Below, piece by piece: positions 55,607 to 64,000 of a DNA stretch of 64,000 nucleotides. A program made the position numbers and the translations under genes. A model generated the notes under the pieces. It did no database searches, was not told where the DNA came from, and saw only the letters and a list, made by a program, of their open reading frames with translations. This DNA comes from Burkholderiaceae bacterium (GTDB taxonomy: Bacteria; Pseudomonadota; Gammaproteobacteria; Burkholderiales; Burkholderiaceae_C), in NCBI GenBank assembly GCA_019751915.1, contig JAIEMS010000015.1, positions 1 to 64,000 on the forward strand, read 5' to 3'. Numbering within the stretch: the stretch's first letter is position 1; the number at the start of each line of letters is the position of its first letter.

Positions 55607-55785
55607 CTTAAAATTTCTTCCCCATAGCCCAAACCACATTACCTAAGACAAGTCAAGCTGGCGACGGCACTCGGGTGAGGTTCACTGCAAGGACTTTTTC
55701 AGCTTGTTCTAATGTCGTACTGGCATCATGGTGCCGTATCAGGTGTAAGCCTCGAGGTTATTCTTTTGCTCAGAAAGACATTCAA

Positions 55786-58770
55786 GTGAATAAAGTCAAC
55801 AGCCAGACTCTCAAAAAGGGAGTTCACAGGGCTGCTCCCCCGTTTAGCGGTTATGTGGTTGGCATCGGGGCTTCGGCAGGTGGATTAGAAGCACTAGAAC
55901 AATTTTTTGACCACTGCCCCGCTGATACCGGCGCTGTGTTTGTGGTCATTCAGCATCTTTCGCCCGACCACAAAAGCATGATGAACAATCTGCTGGCGCG
56001 CCACACCCGAATGCCGGTGGTGATGGTGGAAGATGGTATGCAAGTGCAGGCCAATCAGGTTTTTTTGATTCCCCCTGGCTCCATCATGCGGGTGTCCTCG
56101 GGACAATTTCATTTGTCGCCGAAAAGTCCGCACGGCCTGACCCTGCCGATTGACATCTTTTTCACCACCTTGTCAGAAGCCTATGGTTCCTACGCGCTCG
56201 GGGTGGTACTTTCAGGGACAGGCTCGGATGGCACACGGGGTGCGGTCGCCATCAATGCAGCAGGCGGTTTTTTACTGGCCCAAGACCCTGAACAGGCCAA
56301 GTTTGATGGCATGCCCCGCAGTGTCATTGCCACCGGCGTGGTCGATGAGGTTTTGCATGCCCAACAGTTGGGCGCACGCATTCAACTGCATATTCACAAC
56401 CTCCCGTTTCAATCGCCCATCAAGGCCATTGATGCCCCGTCGAATAACGAAGCGTTAAGCAGCGCCGAGGCCATACAAGCCCTGCTACAGCTCCTCAAGC
56501 AAACCGGCGGTATTAATTTTCAAGAATACAAGTCTGGCACGGTCATGCGCCGCATTGAAAGGCGGATGCAGGTACGCCATATCCCTACGATCAATGCGTA
56601 CCTTGATTTATTAGAGGAAGACCGCACCGAGCTGTTTGTTTTGCGCCGTGAACTGCTGATTTCGGTGACGAGTTTTTTCCGTGATCCCGAGTCTTTCGAT
56701 GTGGTGGCTGAAAAAGCCGTCGCCACGTTGGTGGCCAATGCATCTTCTAGCGATGCCATCCGAGTCTGGACTGCCGGTGTTTCGACCGGCGAAGAGGCTT
56801 ACACCTTGGCCATGCTGTTCATGGAGGCGTTTGAGCGTGAGCGCCGCTGGCCGAATTTGAAGATTTTTGCCACCGATGTCAATCAACAAAACATCGAAGT
56901 GGCAGCGCAAGGCCAATACCCTGAGTCTGCGGCGGCAGAACTGACACCCGCCCGTTTAGAGCGCTTTTTTGTCAAAAACGGTAGCCACTTTGTCGTCAAA
57001 CCGGAGCTGCGCCAATCAATTGTCTTTGCCAAACACAATTTGCTCGACGATCCACCGTTCACCCGAATGGATTTGGTGAGCTGTCGCAATACCCTGATTT
57101 ACTTTCGCACCGATGCCCAAGAGCGTGCCCAACGCCGATTGCAATATGCCGTCAAACCCGAGGGCTTTTTGTTTTTAGGATCGAGTGAATCGTTGGCGGG
57201 TGCCACCACTGCATTTGCCAATTTGAGCGTCAAGCACAAGCTCTTCAAGCGCACTGCCGGGGTCGTACCCTTGGTTTATGAAAGCCCGCACACCACCCCG
57301 AGCCGCGTCTCGTACATAGGGGGGAAGCCCTTGGTCAGTGTGACCAACGCCCGTACGGTGCCGTCCGACGGCCCCATTATTGAAGCGGGTTTATCGGCAT
57401 TGATGAGCGCTTATACGCCTCCGGCAATTCTGGTCAACGACCGCCATGAAGCGGTTCATTTGTTTGGCGATTTGCAGCCGTTTTTTCGGGTACGCGAGGG
57501 GCTTGCCAGCCTAGACATCAACCGCATCTTGCCAGACCCGCTGGTTCCGGTAGCCTCGGCCTTGGTCTTCAAATCTGCCAAAGATGGCAGCAAACTGGTC
57601 TCAGACCTTTTGCACGTTGATTTGGGCGGCGGCAACATGAGCTTGCTGCGACTGGCCGCCCACCCGCTCAAGCTCCACGGCGAAGAACGGTTTGTGCTGT
57701 TGTGCTTTGAGCGCACCAGCGACAACGCCGAGCAAGGACGCGCAACCCCCATCAATGTCGATGCCGAAACCATGGCCCGGGTCGATGTGCTGGAACGCGA
57801 GCTGATGGCCACCCGTGAGAGCCTGCAAGCCACCATCGAAGAACTCGAAACCTCGAATGAAGAATTGCAAGCCACCAACGAAGAAATGATGGCCTCGAAC
57901 GAGGAATTGCAAAGTTCTAACGAAGAATTGCAATCGGTCAATGAAGAGCTGAATACGGTCAACTCAGAGTTTCAAGAAAAAACCGCTATTTTGAGCCGCC
58001 TCAATTCAGACATGGACAGCATGACCAAGGCCGTTGGGGTGGCGACGGTGTTTGTCGATCATGAACTGAATTTGACCCGTTTTAGCCCCGATGCACTCGA
58101 TTTGTTCAAGCTGCGCAATTCAGATGTGGGGCGACCCTTGGACGATATTGCCCACAAACTCAAATACACCGAACTGATGTCGGACATTCGGCGCACGCTG
58201 ATGACCGATCGTATGTTTGAACGCGAAGTCATGACCGAAGAAGGACGGTTGTACCTGTGTCGTTTGCTCCCATACCGGGTTCCATCGACCCAGCAACACG
58301 GCGTTGTGGCCACCTTTGTCGATGTCACGGTGTTTCGTGATTTGCGCCGGTTGCAATCGATCATTGATGCCCTGCCCGAAAACATTGCCGTGTTGGAGCA
58401 AGACGGCAAAATCTCTATGGTCAATGCTGCGTGGCGCAATTTTGCCCGGGCTAATGGGGACAGTAATTTATCCCTGTCTGGCCCCGGTAGCAATTATTTT
58501 GCTGCCTGCGGCACTACAGGCGGTGATGGTTTGCCCTGCGATGATGACTACGCCCAACGCGCCGTCCGGGGCGTGCGCGGAGTTTTAGAGGGCACATTGC
58601 CCCAGTTTTCACTGCAATACCCTTGCCACTCCCCCACCGAGAAACGCTGGTTTGTAATGAGTGTGACCCGGGTCGTAGGCCACGAGTTTGGCGCTGTAGT
58701 GAGTCACTTCAATATTTCTGACTGGTACACGCCCCATACCGCGCCCAAGGAGTCTGGTCATGCTGCCTGA
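55786..58770 (+). CDS. CheB-CheR fusion with coiled coil and PAS domains
   Basis: Che[28 protein letters not shown]; Che[18 protein letters not shown]; linker [46 protein letters not shown] start likely. Confidence 0.93.
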   Translation: MNKVNSQTLKKGVHRAAPPFSGYVVGIGASAGGLEALEQFFDHCPADTGAVFVVIQHLSPDHKSMMNNLLARHTRMPVVMVEDGMQVQANQVFLIPPGSIMRVSSGQFHLSPKSPHGLTLPIDIFFTTLSEAYGSYALGVVLSGTGSDGTRGAVAINAAGGFLLAQDPEQAKFDGMPRSVIATGVVDEVLHAQQLGARIQLHIHNLPFQSPIKAIDAPSNNEALSSAEAIQALLQLLKQTGGINFQEYKSGTVMRRIERRMQVRHIPTINAYLDLLEEDRTELFVLRRELLISVTSFFRDPESFDVVAEKAVATLVANASSSDAIRVWTAGVSTGEEAYTLAMLFMEAFERERRWPNLKIFATDVNQQNIEVAAQGQYPESAAAELTPARLERFFVKNGSHFVVKPELRQSIVFAKHNLLDDPPFTRMDLVSCRNTLIYFRTDAQERAQRRLQYAVKPEGFLFLGSSESLAGATTAFANLSVKHKLFKRTAGVVPLVYESPHTTPSRVSYIGGKPLVSVTNARTVPSDGPIIEAGLSALMSAYTPPAILVNDRHEAVHLFGDLQPFFRVREGLASLDINRILPDPLVPVASALVFKSAKDGSKLVSDLLHVDLGGGNMSLLRLAAHPLKLHGEERFVLLCFERTSDNAEQGRATPINVDAETMARVDVLERELMATRESLQATIEELETSNEELQATNEEMMASNEELQSSNEELQSVNEELNTVNSEFQEKTAILSRLNSDMDSMTKAVGVATVFVDHELNLTRFSPDALDLFKLRNSDVGRPLDDIAHKLKYTELMSDIRRTLMTDRMFEREVMTEEGRLYLCRLLPYRVPSTQQHGVVATFVDVTVFRDLRRLQSIIDALPENIAVLEQDGKISMVNAAWRNFARANGDSNLSLSGPGSNYFAACGTTGGDGLPCDDDYAQRAVRGVRGVLEGTLPQFSLQYPCHSPTEKRWFVMSVTRVVGHEFGAVVSHFNISDWYTPHTAPKESGHAA

Positions 58771-61345
58771 CTCGGGTGCCGATCCTTTTCTAGCCCGTGC
58801 GCTGCAAGACCTGCGCTTGTACCAAGCGGAGTTAGAAATACAAAACGAAGCGCTGATCAGCACCCAAGCGGCGAGCACCGCTGCAATGGCCCGCTACATC
58901 ACCTTGTTTCAGGCATTGCCCATGCCCGCATTGGTGATTGATACCCAAGGCATTGTGCAAGAAGCCAACCGAGCCGCCTTGGCCTTTTTTGGCTTCAAGC
59001 GGGCCTCTTTGCTGTGCAACCACTCCATCTTTCGATTGCTGGGCAGCAACGGCGACTTTCGTTTAGCCCAAGCCCTGCGAAGCACTGCCACCGATATCGA
59101 TGCCGAAAACACCGGCCAAGTGATTCCGCATTTAGCGATCAAAGCCGGGGCCAACGATGTCCATGTGATGGAGGGTCACATTGTCCGCTTACCGGTGCAA
59201 TACCACTTGGATGGACACCGTTTATTGCTGCTGGTTGACCGCACTGCCGAACAAGAACGTGACCATGACCGCGCTGTGTTTGAGTCGATACTGGACAACG
59301 CCAACGCCATGATTTACGCCTTTGACCGGCGCGGCGTGTGCATTTTGGCCAACCACGCGTGGCTAAAACAGTTGGAGCGCCCTCTTGAGCAAGTGATTAA
59401 CCACCACCGCCGAGACTGGTTGAGTCCCCACGATGCCAGCGCCCACATGCACAACGAGCATCAGGTTTTTACCACCCAAAAGGCCATGGTCTGTGAGGAA
59501 ACGACCTACTCCCCTGTCTGGGGTGTGCGCTATTGGGTGAGCCATAAGTTTCCACTCAAAGACCCGCAAGGGAAGATCTTTGCTGTAGGCAGCATCACCA
59601 GCGATGTGACCAAGGTACGGCACACCGAGCAGCGCCTGCAATGGGCGATGGAAGCCTTCAACCGGGGCAGCGAAGGCGTGCTGATTACCGACCACAACAA
59701 CCGCATCGTGTCGGTCAATCGGGCCTTTGAGGAAATTACCGGCTACACCGAGACCGAAGTACTGGGACGCAACCCCTCCATGCTGTCTTCTGGGCGGCAC
59801 GATCTGGCTTTTTACCAAGAAATCTGGCGTACCTTGATAACCCATGGCCGTTGGGAAGGTGAACTCTGGAATCGCCGAAAAGACGGCAGTGTGTACCCCC
59901 AATGGCTGCGGGCCAGCCGCATTAAAGACGAAACGACCACCGAAGCGAGCAGTTTTATTGCAGTGTTCAGTGACATTTCTAAACGCAAAGCCGCTGCGGA
60001 AGAAATGGAGCGATTGGCCTTTTACGACCTCCTGACCAACACACCAAACCGGCATTTACTGCGTGACCGCCTAGAGCAAGCCATTCGGGTGGGCACCCGC
60101 GAAAGCCACCAGTTTGCGGTGATTTTTTTGGACCTTGACCACTTCAAAGAAATCAATGACGTGCATGGGCACGATGCGGGTGATGCGGTACTGATTGAAG
60201 TCAGTCGCCGATTGCAAACGGTACTGCGAGCGCAAGACACCGTCTGTCGCCAAGGGGGCGATGAGTTTATTTTGCTACTGACACCTACCGATTTGACCGG
60301 GGCGCAAACGTGCGTCGAAAAACTCATAGCAGCCATTGCCCAGCCGTGTCAGGTGGAAAAAGCAACGCTGAATTTGTCGGTTTCGATGGGTGTGGCCATG
60401 TTTCCTGACGATGGGCGCTCCCACGAAACACTGCTACAAAATGCAGACCTTGCCATGTACCAGGCCAAAAATGCCGGGCGCAATGGCTACAGCTTTTTTA
60501 GTGCAGAGATGGCCCGCCAAGCCTCGCACCGTTTAACCATTGAACGTGCTCTGCGCCAAGCCATCGGAACCGCCGAGCTATCGGTGCATTACCAACCCAA
60601 AATCGACCTCAGCACCGGACTCATCAAAGGTGCCGAAGCCTTAATGCGCTGGAAAAGCCCGCTGCTAGGGCAAATTCCGCCAGATGTATTTATCCCCATT
60701 GCCGAAGAAAGCGGCTTGATTATTCCGCTGGGTACGTGGGTCATTGAGCAGGCGCTCGGGCAGTTGGGCCTGTGGCATTCCCAAGGCTTTGAAACGCTTC
60801 AGGTCAGCGTCAACGTGTCTGCCGGTCAATTTTGGAAACAAGACCTGCCCGAACTGGTGCGCCAGTTGCTGTCTAAAACCTCTGTGCCCCCTGCAGCACT
60901 CGATATTGAACTGACCGAGCGCATGGCAATGGTTCATCCTGAACGGGGCATTACCATCATGCAGCAACTCAAGGCGATTGGGGTGTCACTGTCGATGGAC
61001 GATTTTGGTACGGGTTACTCGTCGCTTTCTTATTTGAGCCGCCTGCCCATGGACGTGATCAAAATTGACAAGTCTTTTGTGCAGCGCTTGGGCATCCAAA
61101 GCGCAGGGGGGGTGGACGAGGTCATTGTGCGCTCCATCTTGCAACTGGCATCGAGCCTGAAAATGAGCACCGTGGCCGAAGGCATCGAAACCCCGGAACA
61201 ATTGGCCTTTTTGCGCCAGCATGGTTGCCATCAAGGACAGGGTTATCTTTTTGCCCGGCCTATGTCTGCCCATGTGCTGGCCGCTTGGTTGCTGTCCCAC
61301 CGCGAAGCACAGCCGTTGTTGCACCAACCTACTGATTTTTATTAG
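58760..61345 (+). CDS. PAS-GGDEF-EAL bifunctional c-di-GMP protein
   Basis: RQGGDEFILLL; KGAEALMRWKSP; ELTERMAM; MDDFGTGYSSLSYL; IKIDKSFV; overlaps upstream CheBR gene. Confidence 0.95.
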   Translation: MLPDSGADPFLARALQDLRLYQAELEIQNEALISTQAASTAAMARYITLFQALPMPALVIDTQGIVQEANRAALAFFGFKRASLLCNHSIFRLLGSNGDFRLAQALRSTATDIDAENTGQVIPHLAIKAGANDVHVMEGHIVRLPVQYHLDGHRLLLLVDRTAEQERDHDRAVFESILDNANAMIYAFDRRGVCILANHAWLKQLERPLEQVINHHRRDWLSPHDASAHMHNEHQVFTTQKAMVCEETTYSPVWGVRYWVSHKFPLKDPQGKIFAVGSITSDVTKVRHTEQRLQWAMEAFNRGSEGVLITDHNNRIVSVNRAFEEITGYTETEVLGRNPSMLSSGRHDLAFYQEIWRTLITHGRWEGELWNRRKDGSVYPQWLRASRIKDETTTEASSFIAVFSDISKRKAAAEEMERLAFYDLLTNTPNRHLLRDRLEQAIRVGTRESHQFAVIFLDLDHFKEINDVHGHDAGDAVLIEVSRRLQTVLRAQDTVCRQGGDEFILLLTPTDLTGAQTCVEKLIAAIAQPCQVEKATLNLSVSMGVAMFPDDGRSHETLLQNADLAMYQAKNAGRNGYSFFSAEMARQASHRLTIERALRQAIGTAELSVHYQPKIDLSTGLIKGAEALMRWKSPLLGQIPPDVFIPIAEESGLIIPLGTWVIEQALGQLGLWHSQGFETLQVSVNVSAGQFWKQDLPELVRQLLSKTSVPPAALDIELTERMAMVHPERGITIMQQLKAIGVSLSMDDFGTGYSSLSYLSRLPMDVIKIDKSFVQRLGIQSAGGVDEVIVRSILQLASSLKMSTVAEGIETPEQLAFLRQHGCHQGQGYLFARPMSAHVLAAWLLSHREAQPLLHQPTDFY

Positions 61346-61382
61346 CCCTGTGGTGACCGAAAGCGCAGATTGCTTTTGTAGT

Positions 61383-61440
61383 TTTGCTATATTTTTAATA
61401 GCAAATAATGAAGCCCACGCAACGGCTACGAGCTTCTTTA
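61383..61440 (+). repeat. Intergenic two-part repeat copy 10
   Basis: TTTGCTATATTTTTAATAGCAAATAATGAAGCCCACGCAACGGCTACGAGCTTCTTTA. Confidence 0.55.
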
Positions 61441-61527
61441 ATCTAAAACCTCTCTGAAAAGCACCCATTTGGGTCTCTGGCAAAGTTTTGCACCACGCCC
61501 CGCAGTACGGCGCTATACTCGCGCCCG

Positions 61528-61735
61528 TTTGGTGCTCGCGCCGCTATTGCAGCGGTGCAGTTAAACGGGAATCAGGAAGGAGTCGCCCCACAGGGCACAT
61601 CCCCACCTGAGCTGCCCCCGCAACGGTAAGCGAAAGAAGGCCAGCGGCCTTCACCCCGCGTCACATGCCCACTGAGTTTCACGACTTGGGAAGGGCTCAC
61701 GGGACATTTTCGCCAGCCCGGAAACCGGCCAACAG
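61528..61735 (+). ncRNA. Cobalamin riboswitch
   Basis: GAGCTGCCCCCGCAACGGTAAGCG (B12-box core), CCCACTGAG...TTGGGAAGGGC, CGCCAGCCCGGAAACCGGCC; directly upstream of cobM-cbiX-cobH. Confidence 0.93.
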
Positions 61736-61849
61736 GCGGGCGCGCTTGCGCGCCTATTTCACAGAACCTGCGGGGAGGCAGGACTCTGGCTGAATCCGGT
61801 AGTTTTTCATGATTTCCCTGTTTTTTCTGGGTATGCGACGGTGCGGCGC

Positions 61850-62629
61850 ATGACCGGCACCGTCTGGTTTGTCGGCGCGGGGCCGGGCGACCCTGAACTC
61901 ATCACCGTCAAAGGCCGCAGCCTGATCGAGCGCGCTGGGGCTATTTTGTTTGCCGGTTCGCTGGTCAACGAAGCGGCCACCCGCTGGGCACCGCCGGGCT
62001 GCACCATTGCCGACAGCAAAGACATGACGCTGGCACAGATGGCCGCGTGGCTGATCGAACAAGCCCAGCAGCACGACACGGTGATTCGCCTGCAAACGGG
62101 CGATCCGGCCCTGTACGGCGCGCTGATCGAGGTGGTGCAACCGCTCGATGCCGCCGGGGTGCCGGTGCGCGTGGTGCCGGGGGTGTCGTCGGCGATGGCC
62201 TCTGCGGCGGCAGCGGTCGAGAGCTTCACGCTGCCCGAAGTGACGCAAACCGTGATCTTCACCCGCGTTGAGGGGCGTACGCCCATGCCCGAAGGCGAAT
62301 CGTTGACCGAACTGGCCCAGCACCACTGCACGCTGTGCATCTTTTTGTCGATCACGCTGCTGCACAAGGTCGAGGCTGGCTTGCGCGCAGCCGGCTGGGC
62401 CGACGATGCCCCGATGCTGGTGGTGCACAAAGCCAGCTGGCCGGGCGAAGAGCTGATTGTGCGCGGCACGCTGGCCGACATTCGCCAACGCTGCCGCGAG
62501 GCCAAGATCGTTAGCCAAGCCATGGTCATTGCCAGCCCCACGCTGGGTGCGCGCCAGTGGCCCGAACTGGTCAAGTCCAAGCTCTACGACCCCACTTTCA
62601 CCCACCGTTTTCGCAAGGCCACCGCATGA
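61850..62629 (+). CDS. cobM: Precorrin-4 C11-methyltransferase
   Basis: TVWFVGAGPGDPELITVKGRSLIERAGAILFAGSLV; VPGVSSAMASAAA. Confidence 0.95.
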   Translation: MTGTVWFVGAGPGDPELITVKGRSLIERAGAILFAGSLVNEAATRWAPPGCTIADSKDMTLAQMAAWLIEQAQQHDTVIRLQTGDPALYGALIEVVQPLDAAGVPVRVVPGVSSAMASAAAAVESFTLPEVTQTVIFTRVEGRTPMPEGESLTELAQHHCTLCIFLSITLLHKVEAGLRAAGWADDAPMLVVHKASWPGEELIVRGTLADIRQRCREAKIVSQAMVIASPTLGARQWPELVKSKLYDPTFTHRFRKATA

Positions 62630-63504
62630 CCACGCCCCACGACACCATCCTTTTGATCGGCCACGGCTCGCGCGAAGCGCAGGGCAACGACGAAATCCAC
62701 CGCTTCGTGGCCCAGTGGCGCACCCGCCAGCCGGACTGGAACATTCAGGTCTGCTTTATCGAATTTGCCCCGCCCAGCCTGCACGATGGGCTGGTGCAAG
62801 CGGCTGCGGGGGCGGCACGGGTGCTGGTGCTACCGCTGATTTTGAATGCCGCCGGACACGTCAAGATGGAAATCCCCGAAGCCATCGAACACGCCCGTGC
62901 CCACTGCCCCGGCACCGCATTTTTGTACGGCCCGCACCTGACGGCTTGCGACCCGATCTTGGCCGTCTTGCGGCGCAACCTGCGCCAGTGCATGGCGGCA
63001 CTCGATATGCCCGACCCCACCACCACCGGCGTGGTGCTGCTGGGCCGGGGCGCATCCGACCGCCAAGCCAACGGCGACGTGGCAAAAATGGCCCGCTGGT
63101 TGCAAGAAGAATCCGACCACGAACTGGTCGATTTGGCTTTTACCGGCATCACGTGGCCGCGCTTGGAACGCGTGGTGCAGCGCCAAGTGCTGCTGGGAAT
63201 GAAGCAAATTGTCGTGCTGCCGTACTACCTCTACACCGGCACACTGATGCAGCGCATTGCTAGGCAAGTCGAGCACCTGCGCGCCCAGTACCCGCAGATT
63301 CGCTTTGCCCAAGCCGAGCACTTTGGCTTTGCCCCGGAGATTTTTGCACTGCTAGAGCAGCGCGTAGCCGACCTGCGCGCCGGTGCGCCCAGCAGCCAAC
63401 TGCCCTGCGATGGCTGCAAATACCGCGAAATTGCCCACGACTTGGGGCACGGCCACAGCCATGAGCACACCCACCACACACAGGCAGCGGTGGCCGCAGC
63501 ATGA
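62626..63504 (+). CDS. cbiX: Sirohydrochlorin cobaltochelatase CbiX with His-rich C-terminus
   Basis: DTILLIGHGSREAQGNDEI; duplicated CbiX-type halves; tail GHGHSHEHTHHT. Confidence 0.92.
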   Translation: MTTPHDTILLIGHGSREAQGNDEIHRFVAQWRTRQPDWNIQVCFIEFAPPSLHDGLVQAAAGAARVLVLPLILNAAGHVKMEIPEAIEHARAHCPGTAFLYGPHLTACDPILAVLRRNLRQCMAALDMPDPTTTGVVLLGRGASDRQANGDVAKMARWLQEESDHELVDLAFTGITWPRLERVVQRQVLLGMKQIVVLPYYLYTGTLMQRIARQVEHLRAQYPQIRFAQAEHFGFAPEIFALLEQRVADLRAGAPSSQLPCDGCKYREIAHDLGHGHSHEHTHHTQAAVAAA

Positions 63505-64000
63505 GCACCATCAACACCGTGACCGAGCAGCTCACCCGCGCCGGGCAAGCCATCGAACACGACAGCTTTGCCATCATTGATGCCGAGGCTGGGCCACACC
63601 ACTACACGCCAGCGCAATGGCCCATCGTGCGCCGCATGATTCACGCCAATGCCGACTTTGAATTCAATGGCCTGACCGACTTTCACCCCCAAGCCATCGA
63701 AGCGGGCATAGCGGCCCTGCTGCGCGGTGGTACTCCGGTGGTGGCCGATGTCGAGATGATTTGCTCGGGCTTGTCCAAGCCCCGGCTGGCGCACTTTGGC
63801 GTGCAAACGCACCAGTTCATCAGCGATGCCGACGTGATTGCCCAAGCGCAGGCCGAGGACACCACCCGCGCCGTGCAAGCCATGCGCAAGGCCCAGCGTT
63901 TGGGCTTGCTGCACGGAGCCATTGTCGGCATAGGCAATGCGCCCACCGCCCTGATCGAGCTGGTGCGGCTGGTTCAGTACGAAGGGGTTCGCCCGGCCTT
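63501..64000 (+). CDS. cobH: Precorrin-8X methylmutase (3'-truncated by window edge)
   Basis: Own translation: MSTINTVTEQLTRAGQAIEHDSFAIIDAEAG...VVADVEMICSGLSK...LLHGAIVGIGNAPTALIELVR. Confidence 0.93.
   Translation, partial: MSTINTVTEQLTRAGQAIEHDSFAIIDAEAGPHHYTPAQWPIVRRMIHANADFEFNGLTDFHPQAIEAGIAALLRGGTPVVADVEMICSGLSKPRLAHFGVQTHQFISDADVIAQAQAEDTTRAVQAMRKAQRLGLLHGAIVGIGNAPTALIELVRLVQYEGVRPA

Noticed and set aside
57800-57970. Periodic GAAGAATTGCAA/GAGGAATTGCAA-type repeats, considered as a DNA repeat array
   Set aside because: They encode the heptad coiled-coil linker (NEELQ... repeats) typical of CheB/CheR-PAS proteins, not a CRISPR or minisatellite of independent interest.

Overview
The window is a GC-rich bacterial chromosome segment. 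Gene content and order suggest a Burkholderiales/Comamonadaceae-type betaproteobacterium (inference, not searched). It is almost fully packed with about 54 genes: the end of the S10 ribosomal operon, an SQR/AhpD pair, an RND efflux pair, an AcoR-like regulator with a divergent aldehyde dehydrogenase, four MCPs, torF-glnK-amt, proQ, corA, alr, fahA, minCDE, pckG, queC, recQ, a split metH N-terminal half, ttcA, two hemerythrins, a CheB/CheR-PAS protein coupled to a PAS-GGDEF-EAL protein, and a cobalamin-riboswitch-led cobM-cbiX-cobH operon that runs off the end. I saw no rRNA, tRNA, CRISPR array, prophage or IS transposase. The observations most worth following up are: (1) about ten copies of a short two-part intergenic repeat (GCTAT-N-ATAGC-tac ... 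CAAGGGCTAGAGCC-TTTT); (2) an AT-rich single-polypeptide methyltransferase with a candidate N-terminal PD-(D/E)XK nuclease, inserted between fmdB and metH; (3) a tandem MCP pair with a near-identical central tract, one copy carrying an exact 21-bp in-frame deletion in the hyperconserved signalling hairpin; (4) a hemerythrin-MCP-hemerythrin cassette; (5) the CheB/CheR-PAS and GGDEF-EAL overlapping gene pair; (6) two sigma-54 promoters with matching enhancer-type sites. I found no clearly unprecedented multi-gene system.
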